Shown here piece by piece: positions 49,301-57,587 of a stretch of DNA of 64,000 nt. This DNA comes from Paracyclopina nana. Taxonomy: Eukaryota; Arthropoda; Copepoda; Cyclopoida; Cyclopettidae. The DNA lies in contig JAGUCH010000004.1 of NCBI GenBank assembly GCA_019096065.1, positions 4,774,001-4,838,000 of the forward strand, in the 5' to 3' direction. Each line of letters begins with the position of its first letter. The first letter of the stretch is position 1. The position numbers and the translations under genes were made by a program. The notes beneath the pieces were generated by a model. That model ran no database searches. It had not been told where the DNA came from and saw only the letters and a program-made list of their open reading frames with translations.

Positions 49301-51723
49301 CACTGATGTCCGGTTCAAACTGGATTTTCAGTACATAAAATGCATGCGTAGTTCTGACGCCAAGTAGAGTAATCACAGCTTAGAACTTATGTCATGCAGT
49401 GCATGGCTTGATTTCAACCATTTTTAGAATGCTATCACATTGTCTGTTTGGAAAGCTAGTATTAGCTAATTTTGGGTGATCTGCGCACTCTCACGAGGCA
49501 GAGTAGCTTCTTGACGCACATAGCAGCTGATTGAGCATATGGAGTGTAGCTAGTTGAACCATGTCGAAACAAACCAACGATGAGCTAACAGCCAAAAGCC
49601 AGCGAATAGTCAAAAAAGAGAAGCAACGACGCAAGTCTCACCGACAAAAAGAACTCTACAACTCCACCGCGAGTGGCAAGGTTTTTACAGGTAGAAGACC
49701 AGGATATTCAAGCTTTGGAAATGCAACCTGATGCAGTAGAGTTCGTAGGTGAAAGTAGATTCTGTGCGCGTCGTCGTCAGAGCTCAGGGATTGAAACAAG
49801 CCAGACAGCAGTCGGTGGAAAACCGTGAAAGTTGCATTACATCATTTATATTGACATGAACCAACAACTGCTGAAAATAAGAAGGATTACAGAGTGTTTC
49901 TCTATTCTCCCTCGCTTTAGGTGAAAACCGATAGCAGATTAAAATATGCCAATTATTCATAAACTGCATCCTTGCATTCCAGGTGCCAACCGCCCTGAAC
50001 AAGGTTCAGACGAAGATACTGTGCTTAACGACAATGCCTCTGTTATATCCAATGTTTCAAGTGGTTCCTTGATGAAGGATGAAAGTAGGTGTCCATTTTA
50101 ATTATCTTTGACATTGATCTTACTCCGATTTGCCCACTAGCTTTGAATGGGGCCGAGGGTGGCGTGGACGAACTGAGCCAAGAAGAAGTATTTGAGGAAA
50201 AGCTGCGTGAGGCCATGGACTTGGCCAGCCAAAAATCTGCTCAAGGCAGAACTATGGCTTTGGAGGCCATGTGCTCGGCCTTCATGAAAAAGTTTATTCC
50301 CGACTTTGTCGAAGACCGCAGGATGACCATCACCGACATTGTGGAGCGTGCTCTCAAGAAGGGCAAAAGCGTGGAGCAAATTTCGGCAGCCAAACTGGCC
50401 GTTCTCCTCTGTGTACAGCTCGGAGGATCTCCATCCGGAGAAGACGTCATGAAAGACCTCAAATCTGTCTTCGTGACTGTCATGCTCGATCCTGCTGCTC
50501 CCTTGAAGTCCAGAGCGGCCGCAGCCTCCAGCCTCGGCGATTGCACCTTCCTCGTTTCCCAGCCCGAAGATTACGAGTCAATTCTCGCCAATCTGGAGAA
50601 GGTGTTCAACGAAAAAGCTGGAGCCAATGCCCCTGAGGATTTCTACTGTCTCCAAACGGCAGCATTGTCCGCGTGGACTCTGATCTGCACTCTCTTGCCC
50701 CCGAGCCGCTGCTGCTACAATCTCGAAACGAACTTGCAACTCTTTGAACAGCTCTTGGAGGCAGGAAATGTCGATCTTCGAATTGCCGCAGGAGAGGCTG
50801 TCGTTGTCCTCTATGAGTCTGCAATCGATCACGATGAAGAGTCTGCCTCAGAACTGGTGGAGATGTTGATTCCTAGGCTGCAGGAGCTTGCCAAAGATTC
50901 GCACAAGTATCGCTCCAAAAAGGATCGCAAGGAGCAGAAATCCTCGTTCCGAGACATTCTCAAGACTGTCGAAGATGGTGAGGAATTTTACGAAAAAGTT
51001 GCGTTCAACAAGCAAGAAACGCTTGAAATCACGTCCTGGGGAATGAAGAGGCACTACGACCAAATGGCAAAGGTGGACTGGGAACATTTTCGTTGTTTAG
51101 CCGCCATAATGATTTTTATTTTTCCTTTCTAGGCGTTGGCCTCCGGAATGAATATGCATCTCACCGAGAATGACTTGATTCGAGGCATTTTCGAGCTTGG
51201 GGCCCCTCTCCCAATTTTGACAGGCATGCAAACGTCACGTCCTTCGAAGCATGAAAGGGTAAGCCTCATTTAGTTTGGCTTTGGAAAAATGGAGGAGAAA
51301 AATCCACCTTTATATGAGTGGCCACTCGATCAGCTCTGTAAAGTGTTTGCTTTTTGTCAAGTTCAGCAATTCTTTTTAATGTGGGCTTCAGCGTTTTTCA
51401 GTTATAGGGCTCATAAAAGTCCCCAATTTGCCCTTCATGCTTCCATAATCGTGTTTATGGCGCAGCAGAGTGACGGAATCAATTTGGATGATAGATTCAA
51501 AAGATGTGTCACAGCTTTTGTGCGCATGGTTACATTTTTAGAGCTGACTCATTCGAGTCACACTATTTTCCTCCTCAATTTTGAGCAAACAAAAAATATT
51601 TTGCCTACTTGACTATATGCTTTTTTTTGTTTCTCTTTGCAGCAACACGCCAATCAACTGGCATTCAAGTGGCGCACTCAAACTCGTGGCAAAAATCGGG
51701 ATAAAAGATCGGCAGTCGTCTGA
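37347..51723 (+). CDS. IFRD1: IFRD1/IFRD2 homologue, interrupted in an intron by a retrotransposon
   Basis: Common exons are 49983-50084, 50141-51072, 51133-51258 and 51643-51723 (stop TGA). Two first exons end in phase 1 and fit the common part: 1a 37347-37383 (MPKKSTKGKNSK, donor GTGAGT) giving 425 aa, and 1b 49561-49690 (MSKQTNDEL..., donor GTAGAA) giving 456 aa. A stop codon just before the 1b ATG, with no AG between, rules out 1b as an internal exon. The body shows IFRD features: RRMTITDIVERALKKGK, KLAVLLCVQLG, DLRIAAGEAVVVLYE, KYRSKKDRKEQKSSFRDIL and the C-terminal LTENDLIRGIFELG, with a basic end. IFRD proteins are ARM-like helical proteins, described as transcriptional co-regulators and ribosome-inactivating factors. 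Symbol IFRD1 is given for the family; IFRD1 versus IFRD2 is not resolved. Poly(A) signal near 52240. Confidence 0.9.
37448..37452. repeat. Target-site duplication, left copy (ATTCA)
   Basis: ATTCA directly precedes the 5' LTR and recurs directly after the 3' LTR at 49148-49152. Confidence 0.85.
37453..37711 (+). repeat. 5' LTR
   Basis: 259 bp, TGGTGCAAGATGC... to ...CATCCTGCAACA. Contains AATAAA at 37546-37551, the likely poly(A) signal of the element's transcript. No differences from the 3' LTR were seen by eye. Confidence 0.95.
37717..37738 (+). promoter_or_regulatory. Primer binding site complementary to tRNA-Lys(CUU)
   Basis: Five bases after the LTR starts TGGCGCCCAACGTGGGGC followed by TCGA. 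This is complementary to the conserved 3' end (including CCA) of animal tRNA-Lys with anticodon CUU for about 22 positions. It would prime minus-strand DNA synthesis. The same primer is used by Lys1,2-type retroviruses. Confidence 0.8.
37950..41030 (+). CDS. Retrotransposon Gag protein, 1026 aa
   Basis: This is the structural protein of the element, which would package its RNA. The first 220 residues are basic and Pro/Ser-rich. A helical region follows (about 150-300), then a second low-complexity stretch (Ser/Lys-rich, about 510-640). A DUF1759-type capsid block starts near residue 645 (IRAPTFDGNDRYAYHEFRLD). Cysteine/histidine knuckles lie at about 900-965 (CPFCGAVHSIVDC, CFKCLRGAHHWKSC, CAQCGSEQHHTTLH). 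A Gln-rich helix closes the protein at KTQQ and TGA 41028-41030. It is longer than most BEL Gags. Pol starts seven bases later in the same frame. The start could also be the ATG at 38175. No disruption is seen. Confidence 0.92.
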   Translation: MNDRSTPTRDANLQSARRTLLFDSPRSVSSESFDGRVLAHSTKQAITPYHPQASLRTSPGRESHSHIRDYLNLGGMNTRSKSTKKPGMPSNKAKGKGLAKGPAPETDPEVSPESVTMVEASKNANSNPQTPDPKPGPSKSGDPGSEEMTKEERLRRNARRAELQNQATKLRGMLNEKIKDINAMTKDYRHAVRSEDTAASSILLMIQNLDMERITLINIEQEYRDAHKAISLDVSENLLRSVASSYKSIATSTRILMESANAAQAREQALKEAEDELAKQIDDSVHDLQTFKAAFRDNLYQKMLETRDAGRTPPPAKPKGDHYVPPNTGGPAPPVKTRPDRRKSGTPPPMRLPSHQGPPDKIFVTESGDVDPKSLAAELAAAERKNAIPNANLLAKLHLPPGKSAEAALDIPKKTKDVVAQRKEALDHARGYVEVAAFNLVDTIKYNNGTKEDLSRATHRINELEACLDLWVRHWNELARVDVDKAKANDGIDSHYEQTLQVAYGWLREKQSGSSSSKGKHPRTPQGSKLYYNPFTDAYEKDNREDEDDQEQSHSSSKRSSKEKSKSKPKRRSTSDSPSSAQNPPDRDFWATDATLDSSDAEVKKKGKKKKYSKRLGSSSSSASSSSGSSYGVVRHKKQHRPIKFDNIRAPTFDGNDRYAYHEFRLDFREFIHREAGLSYQEKYIRLKNATKGGPANHFVKNQPRTKAGYRQALRDLDEEYYNLERLLAYATHQLQTLPIVDMQKRDTVRIARQHILDFLAQLRACTKGVMDKTSQSAFATLAIQNVKLAPATRDHINTFLTTKGAVSLTLDLFHEWASTQVRLTYGELPDKPKPAERQDRDSAPKQAFPIRKYEDRKPYFSKPPFGSGMAMSIQELEDEEQDQNQSMILSIKQDSSFTYLQCPFCGAVHSIVDCPSFLEMDHPKRFFQARSAKACFKCLRGAHHWKSCDTTVSCAQCGSEQHHTTLHDSFDALTSKAGKKKQANPTTQGASATPTDKQLEKQQQSIDKLTALVASLAETIAKTQQ
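41037..45398 (+). CDS. BEL/Pao Pol polyprotein: protease, RT, RNase H, integrase, 1453 aa
   Basis: Domains in order: aspartic protease with DNGSELT near residue 53; reverse transcriptase from about 350 (VRVVFDGARRS, ITADISKMYL, VPFGTSSAP) with the YVDD catalytic box near 467; RNase H from about 655 (FTDASN, EKELLG, LWTDSR); zinc-binding HDAYGHG...CALC at about 1010-1045; integrase core from about 1080 (SIDFAGPF, IRSDQGANL, NCNGLAEAAIKNW, i.e. D, D, E); and a DUF5641-type C-terminal domain (about 1290-1400, KEGDPVILVD). All catalytic residues I can check are present. It is in the same frame as Gag, separated by a UGA and two sense codons, so translation needs readthrough or reinitiation. An ATG at 41027 overlaps the UGA but is in another frame. 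Confidence 0.96.
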   Translation: MPNPDKPGDLVLAALTQSPILSQSQRVVFPVVPVYLSNPEFPELEIFVNAFLDNGSELTLVTSKVIDKLNLQGEQSTRTLSFVGSCANFQSIRTSVLIRACSTSDKHQLTVDSLPHLQPTMKLPPIKQLQQAFPHLLQVEFPQFAPHAPQILVGQCDFELISPVSITRGPNPSDPVIVITKLGPTISYAEQHVTPPNVEHGDAFGVHSILSERPSHCCSLEPPYASLRLLYDLDNFVKQVPQVVSYNEQRARDILAKTHRLADGKMAVPALWRRGEPRLACNYDEVFDDTAKLEIRLKKYGMEAYNKSCQELEEWLDLGFVRKLGPADIVRDGRFLNWLLVKRYDKPSMPVRVVFDGARRSRDGKSLNDALLPGPKLQNDVLDVVLRARQKPICITADISKMYLRFQLFPEDRKYHRFIWQNQAYEFNSVPFGTSSAPCMALHCVNVHIQDYRTSHPLAFELLSKSLYVDDLICSVENLDQANTAVKDILFIMDKAGLPMRKWTCSNAEALREIPEQWRATKCHVKDSDHLQTKALGMYVDLTDDTIYFEPPSYDPFENQPITLRIMTQYTPRLFDLLGLLAPLLLKPKVLIQVACVMRATTALTWDTNLEAINTPQAQELCKQWKLYVADVKQVGLVRFPRAIRTAQSKKRLLHIFTDASNMAYAACAYAVVHYLDGTCQSRLIMAKMRLCPLNKDHSIPEKELLGTLLGAQMLRALESALDPFDDVHLWTDSRCVLVWLCKPGRTWKQFVGNRVSEIFELTNKYRWRHVKGKQNPSDLATRGLTASGLAESTMWSTGPQWLLGPPEQYPDDPIEVNDDEIAALNNSARGSTTEAIARVSSALSLLNSIRAGEKEIPGHLQRTEKQRDAWNLWKQTCLDQLIPHRIRLTHKQQVRRIAYLIQWQQEPLKWELDPPQIALIEPTITTKLRAEAILIGISQAHAFDDEIKYYYKHKMWPEKSQLASLNTFIGQYGELRMKGRTYAGEPTWIGKSRLIVPQQFARQVCTAVHDAYGHGYGNVTLQAELQKLYYVKAASKHFTEITKNCALCIIAQRKTMQQIMAPIPSHHLVPATEVFPFRATSIDFAGPFFVKHGKAGIKVYVMLAICNHTKAVHVEVTMDMTAQSMRNALDRMVARTGVPQTIRSDQGANLKRARMEIMNNPRHQELITNLQKVDWHSLRKHASHIGIQTWTLSPPYAPNCNGLAEAAIKNWKRALYRVVGETLLSYDQFITMAKRAESMVNGRPIAILGDNILTPHHFLTRSHGGEVLPSIDPKDIDSLPKQYAVLERCMQEMWDYWLQGYLAKLHKIPKWTTFVKDLKEGDPVILVDPRKHAKRSSWRLCVVEKTYSNADGRVRRAVLKFAVTEMDKHGTSRVVFKYLERPVNFLIPLPAPEDEHGNARAAGDGVMDEEGEDDWTDVEEEEPMQIKFDESNAGPISSRTRRGKLQGQEQLY
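45399..45757 (+). other. Spacer between Pol and the third ORF
   Basis: About 360 bases with no ORF continuing either gene. It may carry a splice acceptor or internal start signal for a subgenomic RNA. GGTTGCGTG occurs at 45405. Confidence 0.4.
45758..48865 (+). CDS. Third ORF: zinc-knuckle protein with DEDD-exonuclease-like fold, 1035 aa
   Basis: It occupies the envelope position but has no signal peptide or membrane segment. Residues 1-220 are disordered, basic and acidic by turns. A helical region follows (230-420). A Cys/His cluster (WCKVHKCK...QCKH) lies near 505-525. Residues about 555-790 match the order of a DnaQ/WRN-type 3'-5' exonuclease: VYNTPW at the DxEW position, TLASLSGHIAILC, VIKCQFGLAADRRLESLG, VVDLTNVA, SVLNNVSYVAHQL, and HYTGMALVTAMAV at the YxxxD position. 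Only the Asp in AADRRLE is kept; the first motif's D and E read as N and P, and the last D as A, so catalysis is unlikely. Knuckles at about 917-977 (CGQCGGVDH, CGKKGHTIATC, CTSCNKMGH) suggest RNA or DNA binding. The fold assignment is inference; the intact frame is observed. Confidence 0.85.
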   Translation: MADQNPTKSRPSSSHATPEDDQEPQPGPSTRIHPGNKRIAKNSAKGRRIANPAPDDSFDLSMEAPSLEDSDEFLSEDAAMSASSNASLVSLKPSQKRSKSRPCQKIKNKGKGKRTVTVTMEPQDPLEPHDPPPRNPIAQHLPPRRSPRRSQPAREVILISDSSDDDGDDDVTVVSENDGNSEQRETRKSNAPRPETDRNGGSDAQPLTSWSSIINKIVSELHVSVGPPSNASAERAAQWEAERSALEAKFGTTVIFINELIALQPDRMAEILRSPATHIAGPMEDYGTPLATDDRPEHERLIRPIQAINRELFRLANLRQGALPLHAIATSYPELHNIILERTSFWIRLGRTPAYLPPLSRAERARAKEHWAAISKCLKQVRNAGLGASLDMEDEDDEFKAFARAVQALDVEDDAPPFVVRFRNLVKRSPIEALKAENEAAFPRHQEAAPNQSAALAAAPDVIIYPPPPENQLIVDLVCPKARQAHANQQILDITGHKSHEWPWCKVHKCKFNNGANQNQCKHVLDDIAKVFAQYRLEEARQDIQGKQGRFDCREDQPLKIVVLDDTSPQSVYEEDLAVFLEDVYNHSFCSVYNTPWNRQQLEALKRAGKTPQQGVTAVTLASLSGHIAILCINYPGLNHAPEKIRIPEEVAQMLASTEVIKCQFGLAADRRLESLGVVLQCVVDLTNVAVLAFPQQGVAPGSVLNNVSYVAHQLRLPHVPCALKNLEPHNSHKPKKPIYADVAMNHLEDDFAAPVENWPPRLLQYIKLVHYTGMALVTAMAVKAAEASNLGPGADVLPFIHYLLLLVEGKPRFGEQSRAAGINVMPFGPNSPLTTTAPDQAKEWATFYLAPNASYLNTGALLLVKLTRLNKLYALSPDSIDAKFKSSLETIFKKPLEFVTLQDAVNMVFVSGFQPFHFCGQCGGVDHAEVTECPYTNLKCIYPRCGKKGHTIATCPYVLIICTSCNKMGHVNADHDVPFPVLQMEHLFACLVHNLAIQSLADLLVSISGPEDSPVFYVTSKTLSLEALPLCRMV
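48872..48887 (+). promoter_or_regulatory. Polypurine tract
   Basis: AAAGGGGGGAGAGAAG, one base before the TG of the 3' LTR; it would prime plus-strand DNA synthesis. Confidence 0.85.
48889..49147 (+). repeat. 3' LTR
   Basis: 259 bp, with no visible difference from the 5' LTR, ending CTGCAACA before the ATTCA duplication. Confidence 0.95.
49148..49152. repeat. Target-site duplication, right copy (ATTCA)
   Basis: Matches 37448-37452. Removing the element and one copy restores a continuous intron sequence. Confidence 0.85.
49153..49560 (+). other. IFRD intron 1 remainder and probable upstream region of exon 1b
   Basis: No coding sequence. It would contain the promoter for transcripts that start at exon 1b; no clear TATA box was seen. 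Confidence 0.35.
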
Positions 51724-53573
51724 GAAAATGACCCATCACACTGTAATTTATTGTCCCGTTGGAAAAAAGTTGGCAGTTGGCAACACAACACCACAGTTAA
51801 CTAGGCATACATTCTGCAGCAGAAGAGCACATGTGCGATCCTTTTTTTTTTGCACACTTCACCAACTCAAGATTATGACGAAACATAACAAAATTCGAGT
51901 TGTTTAGACAGCATCGCTCTTTTGACAGGATCGATTTTTCGTTCCAGAAAAGTGCGGCCTCTTCAATTTTTCGTAAGTTGGAAATTATTCCCTCCTGCAA
52001 CACGAGTAAGATACGCTTTTCCTTTATGATTATACGAATTTTCTTCGTTCTCTTCTTTCCCTTGAGAAAAAAAGTAATTTGATCAGAAGAAAATACCTTG
52101 TAACAAAACACACATCTATAAATTACGCATACACAAGAGTAAAACGCAACACATTATGCTACACTTCTATATTACATGCTACTACGAGTAAAAAAAGGTT
52201 CTCTCTACATTTACCATAGAAGAAAAAAGCAGCGTGGAAAATAAATTGTTCTTTCCTGTAAATCACTCCGTTTGCACAGTCGGTATTTACGCTTGTAAAT
52301 AATACGTACTAGCACTAATTGAGCGAGGGAAGGTTGCTGTCGTAAACTGTCAAGCTAAAATATGGGTCAGATGTGAATTTCTAAAAGTGCACCTTTTTGT
52401 GTGTGAAGAGTCTCCAGCTGTGAGGAACTCAGAAAAGTGACAAGACTTTTTCCACGGAGAAGGAAGCGCAATTGGAAACGCCACAGTAAGGGTCTTTTTT
52501 TAAATAAAAAACCAAGAAAACGGCCAACTTTTAGTAGCATCAAGTGGCTACTACAGCTAGCCTCGTTTAGGTCGAAGCGCAAGGTATATTGAGCGTGAAA
52601 TGAGCTTTTGCACATGTGTCTATCATCCACCTCTAAGGGATAGTGGAAACGTTTTCGTTCAAATAATGGATGATGGATCGTCGTGTTCTTTTCTTTGATG
52701 TGCTCTAAAGCTGCCCACGTGACCATCATTTCCACGGTGCCAGGAAAAAAAGTGGCCGAAAATTGCTCAATTTAAGCGGAATCCCCGTCGAATTAGATTT
52801 TGCACACGCGTACCTTGAACGGACGGCACAATGACAAACGATGATGTGATGCCAAGTCGAAATTCGCGGAAAGTTTTTCCTCGCACGTCGTATTTTCTGG
52901 GCTTAATGAGCCGTTTACAGCTTTTTCAAGAGCAGCACTAGCTTCTATGCATACGTAACAAGTACATTATGGGCTGCATCGTTTTAAAAATGGCATTCTG
53001 ACCTCACTCTTAAAAAGTGGGAGAGTGACGGCTACGAACAAATTAAGCACATTTTTCACTCAAAAATGCTAACTTCAATTCGTTAGGGGCCACGTTCATT
53101 TTCGTAGTTGATTGCTTCAGAGTGCTTTCCAGACAGTTGCCCCATTTATTTCTCTGAATCGAAGTAGGGAAATAGTATTTAGACATATCTGTGCTTACAA
53201 GTTGCCACCTTTGTTGCAGGCAGCTTTGCATAATTGAAACTTATGCGAAGCAAAAGTGCATAGCTGTAGTACAAGTTTACCCTGACCTTGCGCTCCACAG
53301 CATTAAGCATCACAAGTTTATCAAAGAAAAAAGCTCAGTTTATAATGCACGGCAATTCGACGCACTCATCAAGAAAATCATGCATGCCTAAATCCTCCAA
53401 GTGATGCCCTTCAAATGTTATTCCAGTCCTAGAATAAATATACGATTTCTCTTGAGCTCATTTGAGTCATTTTGTGTACGAGCGTAGGAGTGCTTTGTGT
53501 CGATGAATGGCCAATTTTTTAGATGCTACTGTGCGGTGCATGCACATCATGCAGAAGCTATAAGCTGCTACTA
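51724..53573. other. IFRD 3' UTR and intergenic region
   Basis: AATAAA at 52240-52245 is the best poly(A) signal for the IFRD gene, about 520 bases after the stop. The remaining open frames (up to 122 codons at 52367-52735, minus) show no family features. Confidence 0.4.
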
Positions 53574-53577
53574 TACA

Positions 53578-53829
53578 TATATACTGTAGTGTGGAGCTGC
53601 ACCACGGCAAAAAACCCAAATTGCACCGAAGTTTCGCTCTCTCGTTGTCGTCGTCGACGACGACGACGATGACGACGTTCCCGCTCCGGATGATGTAGCA
53701 GTCGATCGTTGCCAGTGCAGCAGAAAGAAAGTGCTTGAATACGACTAGGCCTGGCCTTCAGGACAAGCTATTCTTTCCTTTGTACGATTGCAAAATCTGG
53801 CCTCAAACTTCGCAACTTAGAGACAGTTG
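53578..53829 (+). promoter_or_regulatory. Candidate promoter and 5' UTR exon, possibly of the CAAX-protein gene
   Basis: TATATA at 53578-53583 precedes a stretch of higher GC content that ends in a good donor (CAGTTG|GTGAGC at 53829/53830). The next plus-strand coding exon is at 57588, so a long first intron of about 3.7 kb is implied. This is inference from signals only. Confidence 0.3.
53644..53678. repeat. Palindromic GTC/GAC trinucleotide repeat
   Basis: A (GTC)n run passes directly into a (GAC)n run with one GAT interruption, forming a self-complementary repeat inside the proposed 5' UTR exon. Confidence 0.7.
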
Positions 53830-56800
53830 GTGAGCGCATTTTTATTACTGCGTGAAGCTTGCTTATTCTATTGATTGATATAAATTGTTGTGGAGTGATG
53901 CAGTTGCGCTCGTGCACTCGTCACATACATATACATATATGCAGTTGACAAAGTGACTTTTGACAAGCGTTCTTAATTAGCTCGTAATTCCTTCAGAGTG
54001 CTGCGCCATGGTTCTGTAACTTCACAAATTACACCTAATGATGTTCAAAAGGAATGTCACGACTTCCATGAAATGCGTTGTGGTCTACTGAATTATGTCA
54101 ATTTGCTTTGATATCGTATATTGCAAATCCCATATTTCTTACTTTTAAAAAGAAAAGATGACACTTTTGTCGCTGGCTTTTTCCTGCCTGGATCCAAGCT
54201 GACAGTCGCGCATTTTATCTCTGCCAAAGCTTTCTTGCATTATTTGCAATCGGAGGATCAACTGGGAAAAAGGCATATTTTTGTGCAAAAAACTCTCTAA
54301 ACTAGTTTACATTCTGCAGCATACTATATCGTACTAGAACCAGAGCCCGTTATTAAAGGTGTTTTTTTTCGTTCCTGCAATGCAGATGAAATTAGATTGC
54401 ATTTTTAGATAATTATGCTGCTGAGCTGCTACAGTCTTGGCATAATTTATAAGGCCTTGCAACATTGGCTTTCCAGCTGATTTCAGACTTTGTAAGAGCA
54501 GCTAAGAGTCATATCAGTATAAACATGCACCGTAAATATGCATAATATGTAGTGGAATATATGACATGTAAGACTTACAGCTGGATGTAGTGACCATATC
54601 TTGTGAAAACATGATTCAGTGTCCAATATAGTATTCACTCAAGCTCTGCTCCTAGTTAGTATGCCAATTCATAGTAGCATACTTCATCTTTATTGAATTA
54701 TGCCCCACTTTCCATTAATTGAACACATCATGTGCGTGTGGTCCAACACTAATCATTGTGTGTGCTCTACTGATAGTATGTGTCATGCAGACACAATAAA
54801 CCGACTTTGAACACACTACCGCGTATACGTACGTAGCAGTGAAACTCGTGATTTGAGCAATTTTATTGCTATATCCTATTTTTCTGAATATGAAATTTGA
54901 TCCATGCCAAGTTTCGTGATATGGCGATCCTGACCTCAAAAGTCGTTTTTTCCCCGAGTAGCACGCCACATATAATAGTATAAGGCTAATAAGAGCTTAT
55001 TTTGTTTGCATAGTGAAACGTGACAAGAATTCTACCACAAAAGTCACCAAACCAAAGGAGTGCTCCATTCAAATGATACGACAAAACTCTAGTATACCGT
55101 CTGACCGTTCAAAATTGGACGGTGCGGGAATTAAAAGTATGTGTTATAAATTCATGGATTTTGAGGCTTAATGGGTATCGTTGGAAAGCTTGAACCTTTG
55201 GTCATCTTTTTTGTTTTCTGACAAAATGAAAAATATTATTGAGAATTCCGCGTGACAGCAAAAAATAATTGATGCATCAGTTTTTTCGTGACAATTTTCT
55301 GGTTGCCTTGGGAAAATTGAATTTTCCGTGTTTTTTTCTCTTTCAATTGATTTTTTCTACTTTTACGAAAAAGATGGAAAAAGGCTCAATCTTTCCAATG
55401 ATATCATTTAAAAGTCCTGTATTTCTTGAATATATGACAAAAAGTTTAGATTCCCGTACCGTCCAATTTTGAACGGTCAAACTGTATATATGAGCTCCTT
55501 AGAAAATGCAAAAATACGCGACCTTCATCGGGATTATTTTTGACCGCGATGAGCTCATGTTTTTGTGCGAAAAATGGGCAGCAAAAATTACAAAATGCCA
55601 AGAGCTTTTTTTAATTAGGCACTACTAAGCATCATCAGTGTGTCTCCTTAACGGAAGCATGTGCCCACCACGCCATGGTGACAGTAATTCTTTAATGGGA
55701 ATTGGCTAGACTCCTTCCACATTTCTTTTCCCAGAATAATTCCAGAGAAGGCTGTAAAAAGCAAATTGGAAATGGGGCCTCAAGAGAAGAATGTCTTCTT
55801 GCGTTGACAATAGTGTGGTTCTTTTGCCGGGGAAAGTTCTACACATTTACTAGATATCTGCAATATAGTACTTATGTAACGAGTAGCATTGTTCACTTTT
55901 GCTCATATCATCAGTTTTAATATGTACTGGCATGTATGGAAATGCAAAAGGCATGTTTTCAACTTGGATGTGTTCCCGCATGTATGCATCTTGTTCGTCG
56001 TAGCTGTGCCTTTGAAGTCTTTGTAGCAAAGACTCTCGACAAAAGCTGCTCTGTTTTTAAGGCTGCGAGTTGTTCAATTTTCGCGAGTTTCAATCGATCA
56101 ATCAGCAGGTCGCGACCTCAGAGGCCAAGGTGTTAATTTAGCGAGTGCTGCTGTTTCCTTGGGAACCCAGCCCACAATGTCATGCATGCTTTTGTGGTAG
56201 AAGAAAGTTCAAAAGTGCAAAGTGAAAGGAATCTGAAGGCCACTTTGATCGCGTGAGTTGACATTCAACTGCTCCTCTAGTTCAATTTAGAATGCTGCAG
56301 TTAATTTCAATACTATGCAATTAAGTAAGCTCTCGCATTCCTGCATTTCCATATATGAGCTCGTAACGACTGAAAAGATGAACAAAATTACCTTTTTTAT
56401 GTGTTATGACCTCTCACAGCTGGAATATCAAGAATGCAAGCTTTAAAATAGGTTGCAGTATGGTATATATATCTGGCTCTATATGCCTCGCTGATGACTT
56501 CATTGCTCATTAATCCCACCCAAAAAACATTGGCAATAGTTCGTGTGTGTTACTGCGGCACATGGGAAACACGTGCACCATCAATTCTAGCAAAAAGGCC
56601 TTTAGTCTTTACCAGCTATAATACACTCTATACAGCTCCAGACACTTTCATTTGCTATCTGGGCACAAATCCATGAAGAAAGTCGTTATAGTGGAACTAT
56701 GATGACGATACACATTTCCGGCTCTATAATATTAATCTCTTCATTGCTTCGGCTTCAAAGCACACTAGGGCCTATATACAGTATATAGTACAGCGTAGCG

Positions 56801-57587
56801 ATTACTATTATGCAAGACCCTTTTTTCCGGTAAATATTCCCTACTGGGCAAATGAACTTGTATGCATTTTTTAGAAAAACCCCGCTTTGTTGCACCCAAA
56901 GGAAGCACTCTTTATTATGGTGTAGAGGATGTTTTTGATAGAGAATTACTTAGCAACTTTCCACATGAGTTGAGCGAATACAAGTACATCGTTCTGCCCG
57001 GAATAACTATAAGTGCCCTGCATAGTGAAGATAGGATAGTATCTGCTTTTCCCTAGGTACAAATATAGTACAAAGGTATATGTACTAGAATACGAACAGG
57101 GCTAATTTAGTTGTCTTTTTATGTTGCAGCTCGTCTGAAGGCACAAAGCGTCTTTTAGTGTCAATATATGGAGGCATCCTCACGCGACCTCGGAGGTTGA
57201 CTCGGTCGGCATCGATTCACGACGAGATTGTAATATTTTTGCTCGGTCGTGCATGACTTGATTTTCCATTGTTTTTGGGACGCTGAGGCCTGGCTAGAAC
57301 AGAGCGGAGGAAAATCACTTGCTTTGGGCGTGGCAGCCTCGGAATCGTGGCCTCAAGCGTTTGCCAGCTAGCACACATTATTGCTTCTTCTTCTGCTACT
57401 GCTTTCACGTATGTACGCACTACGGTACGAATTAATCAGCTGGGACTTGCAGAGTGCGTATATACACTATATCTTTTATTTCACTTTCAGGGTCATACAT
57501 AAAAAAGGAGTTGCCATGCAGAAAATGAAAGTGCTTTCACCACCAAAACGCTGAAGATTTAGCGAGCAATCATATATACTGTTCTAG
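53830..57587. other. Intergenic or long intron, no coding exon supported
   Basis: Several TATA-like stretches and short open frames (for example 56862-57056), but no recognisable protein. If the promoter at 53578 belongs to the gene at 57588, this is its first intron. Confidence 0.35.
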
